From: Phycisphaeraceae bacterium
Lineage (GTDB): Bacteria > Planctomycetota > Phycisphaerae > Phycisphaerales > UBA1924
Length of the DNA stretch: 13,540 bases
NCBI GenBank assembly: GCA_009827215.1
Contig: WUAJ01000043.1
Coordinates: forward strand, 1-13,540
Direction of reading: 5' to 3'
The translations under genes and the position numbers were made by a program. Positions within the stretch are counted from its first letter, which is position 1; each line of letters opens with the position of its first letter. Shown here one piece after another: positions 12,985 to 13,540 of this stretch. Below the pieces are notes generated by a model, which saw nothing but the letters and a program-made list of their open reading frames with translations, did no database searches and was not told the DNA's origin.

Positions 12985-13393
12985 GGGGATCGCGGTCCCT
13001 GACGAGTCGCGTCCGATGAAGTACCCACTCGTCGGGAAGATCGCGGCGGGATACCCAATCGAGAAGGTCGCAGACGCGGACGAGGTCGATCTCGTCGAGT
13101 TCCTCGGAGCGGTTGATGATTCGGGATCCACCTTCGCGCTCATCGTCGATGGTGAATCCATGCGCGACGAGGGCATCCTTGACGGCGACCTCATACTCCT
13201 CCAACGCGCCCAGGTCGCATCCAACGGCGATCGCGTCGTCGCGCTGCTCGAGGACGGATCAACCACGCTCAAGACCTTCTACAAGGAAGCGGACCACATC
13301 CGATTGCAGCCCGCGAATCCGGACTTTGAGCCGATCCGCGTGCAGTTCTGTCAGATCCAAGGCATCGTCCGCGGCGTGATCCGTCGCTACTGA
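12782..13393 (+). CDS. lexA: LexA repressor (SOS response, S24 autoprotease)
   Basis: LexA represses DNA-damage genes and cuts itself when RecA filaments form on single-stranded DNA. The 203-aa product, close to the E. coli length of 202, begins MNLTPKQLRILQLI. Its winged helix-turn-helix has SPTMQELADEIGVSKVTVFE (24-43). The self-cleavage site is Ala89-Gly90 in KIAAGYPIEK, the catalytic Ser is 126 in VDGESM, and the catalytic Lys is 164 in TTLKTFY. GILDGDLILL (131-140) lies in the protease fold, so all parts needed for autocleavage are present. The gene has its own ribosome-binding site and a strong terminator 20 bases after the stop. The recognition helix differs from the E. coli sequence, so the operator sequence cannot be assumed. 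It lies some 620 bases after dprA, past terminator-like hairpins. Confidence 0.97.
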   Translation: MNLTPKQLRILQLIRDSRIRRGYSPTMQELADEIGVSKVTVFEHVEALIKKGALIREANKARSLSIAEGIAVPDESRPMKYPLVGKIAAGYPIEKVADADEVDLVEFLGAVDDSGSTFALIVDGESMRDEGILDGDLILLQRAQVASNGDRVVALLEDGSTTLKTFYKEADHIRLQPANPDFEPIRVQFCQIQGIVRGVIRRY

Positions 13394-13412
13394 CGCATAC
13401 ATACAGATTCAA

Positions 13413-13451
13413 ACAACGACCGGCGATGTGAATCGCCGGTCGTTGTGTTTT
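13413..13451 (+). terminator. Strong intrinsic terminator after lexA
   Basis: A 15-bp perfect stem (13413-13427 with 13432-13446) is closed by a GTGA tetraloop (13428-13431) and followed by G and four T (13448-13451). It should end lexA transcription efficiently. The left-arm sequence carries an A-rich start (AAACAAC), so weak function on the other strand is possible. Confidence 0.92.
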
Positions 13452-13540
13452 GAGAGAGTATCAAAATACTGATTACCCTTTTCAATGACATCCGGCGTTG
13501 TACGCGGAAAGCAACGCGGAAATGTCCAGGACGTTCCATG
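13452..13540 (+). other. Window end, upstream region or first codons of a following gene
   Basis: No complete gene is present. AGTAT-CAAA-ATACT (13457-13470) is a small inverted repeat. ATG codons at 13485, 13522 and 13538 each open frames that run to the window edge. The last has AGGA about 6 bases upstream. The frame and identity of any gene here cannot be decided. Confidence 0.4.

Noticed and set aside
1..13540. Mobile element, prophage, CRISPR array or tRNA genes
   Set aside because: No transposase, integrase, terminal repeats, spacer-repeat pattern or cloverleaf was seen on either strand.

Overview
This 13.5 kb window looks chromosomal and bacterial, with moderate GC. It most likely comes from a planctomycete, and Phycisphaerae-like is my best guess. 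The grounds are a run of exported repeat, coiled-coil and low-complexity proteins of a planctomycete type, and a cell-wall locus whose order differs from the usual dcw cluster. The lineage call is inference. The housekeeping genes (mraY, murF, murE, queA, dprA, lexA) are recognised from conserved motifs. I see no tRNA, rRNA, insertion sequence, phage gene or CRISPR array.

Layout. (1) Positions 1-4577, plus strand: four tightly coupled genes. They are the 3' part of a long coiled-coil Gln/Glu/Arg-rich protein, an exported Ser/Gln-tract protein with a conserved-looking C-terminal 'WGNLPERLREAL' segment, an exported prenyltransferase/squalene-oxidase-repeat (alpha-toroid) protein, and an exported protein of unknown function. 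Junctions are ATGA, ATGA and TAATG. The upstream part of the operon is outside the window. (2) Positions 4560-9969, minus strand: queA, then murE, murF and mraY, the last three coupled by ATGA overlaps. mraY converges on the first operon and the two 3' ends overlap by 18 bp. MurE, MurF and MraY perform successive steps: addition of the third residue (the DNPR motif predicts meso-diaminopimelate), addition of D-Ala-D-Ala, and transfer of the pentapeptide to undecaprenyl phosphate (lipid I). This predicts ordinary DAP-type peptidoglycan synthesis.

(3) Positions 10125-12157, plus strand: a possible 108-aa protein of unknown function, a small predicted lipoprotein, and dprA coupled to it by ATGA. 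A perfect 10-bp inverted repeat covers the lipoprotein start. (4) Positions 12158-12781: a roughly 300-bp gene-poor stretch rich in hairpins, then a doubtful ORF that runs into lexA. (5) lexA (12782-13393), followed by a very strong intrinsic terminator. The last 90 bases hold no complete gene.

DprA (protection of incoming single-stranded DNA and RecA loading) lies next to LexA (SOS repressor), but a probable terminator region separates them, so co-regulation is not shown. The most unusual items are the exported four-gene module, the nested hairpins and repeated CCCGATAACC motif after dprA, the start-codon inverted repeat at 10500-10536, and an uneven excess of GATC (11 and 12 copies in two 300-base samples, against about 1.2 expected).
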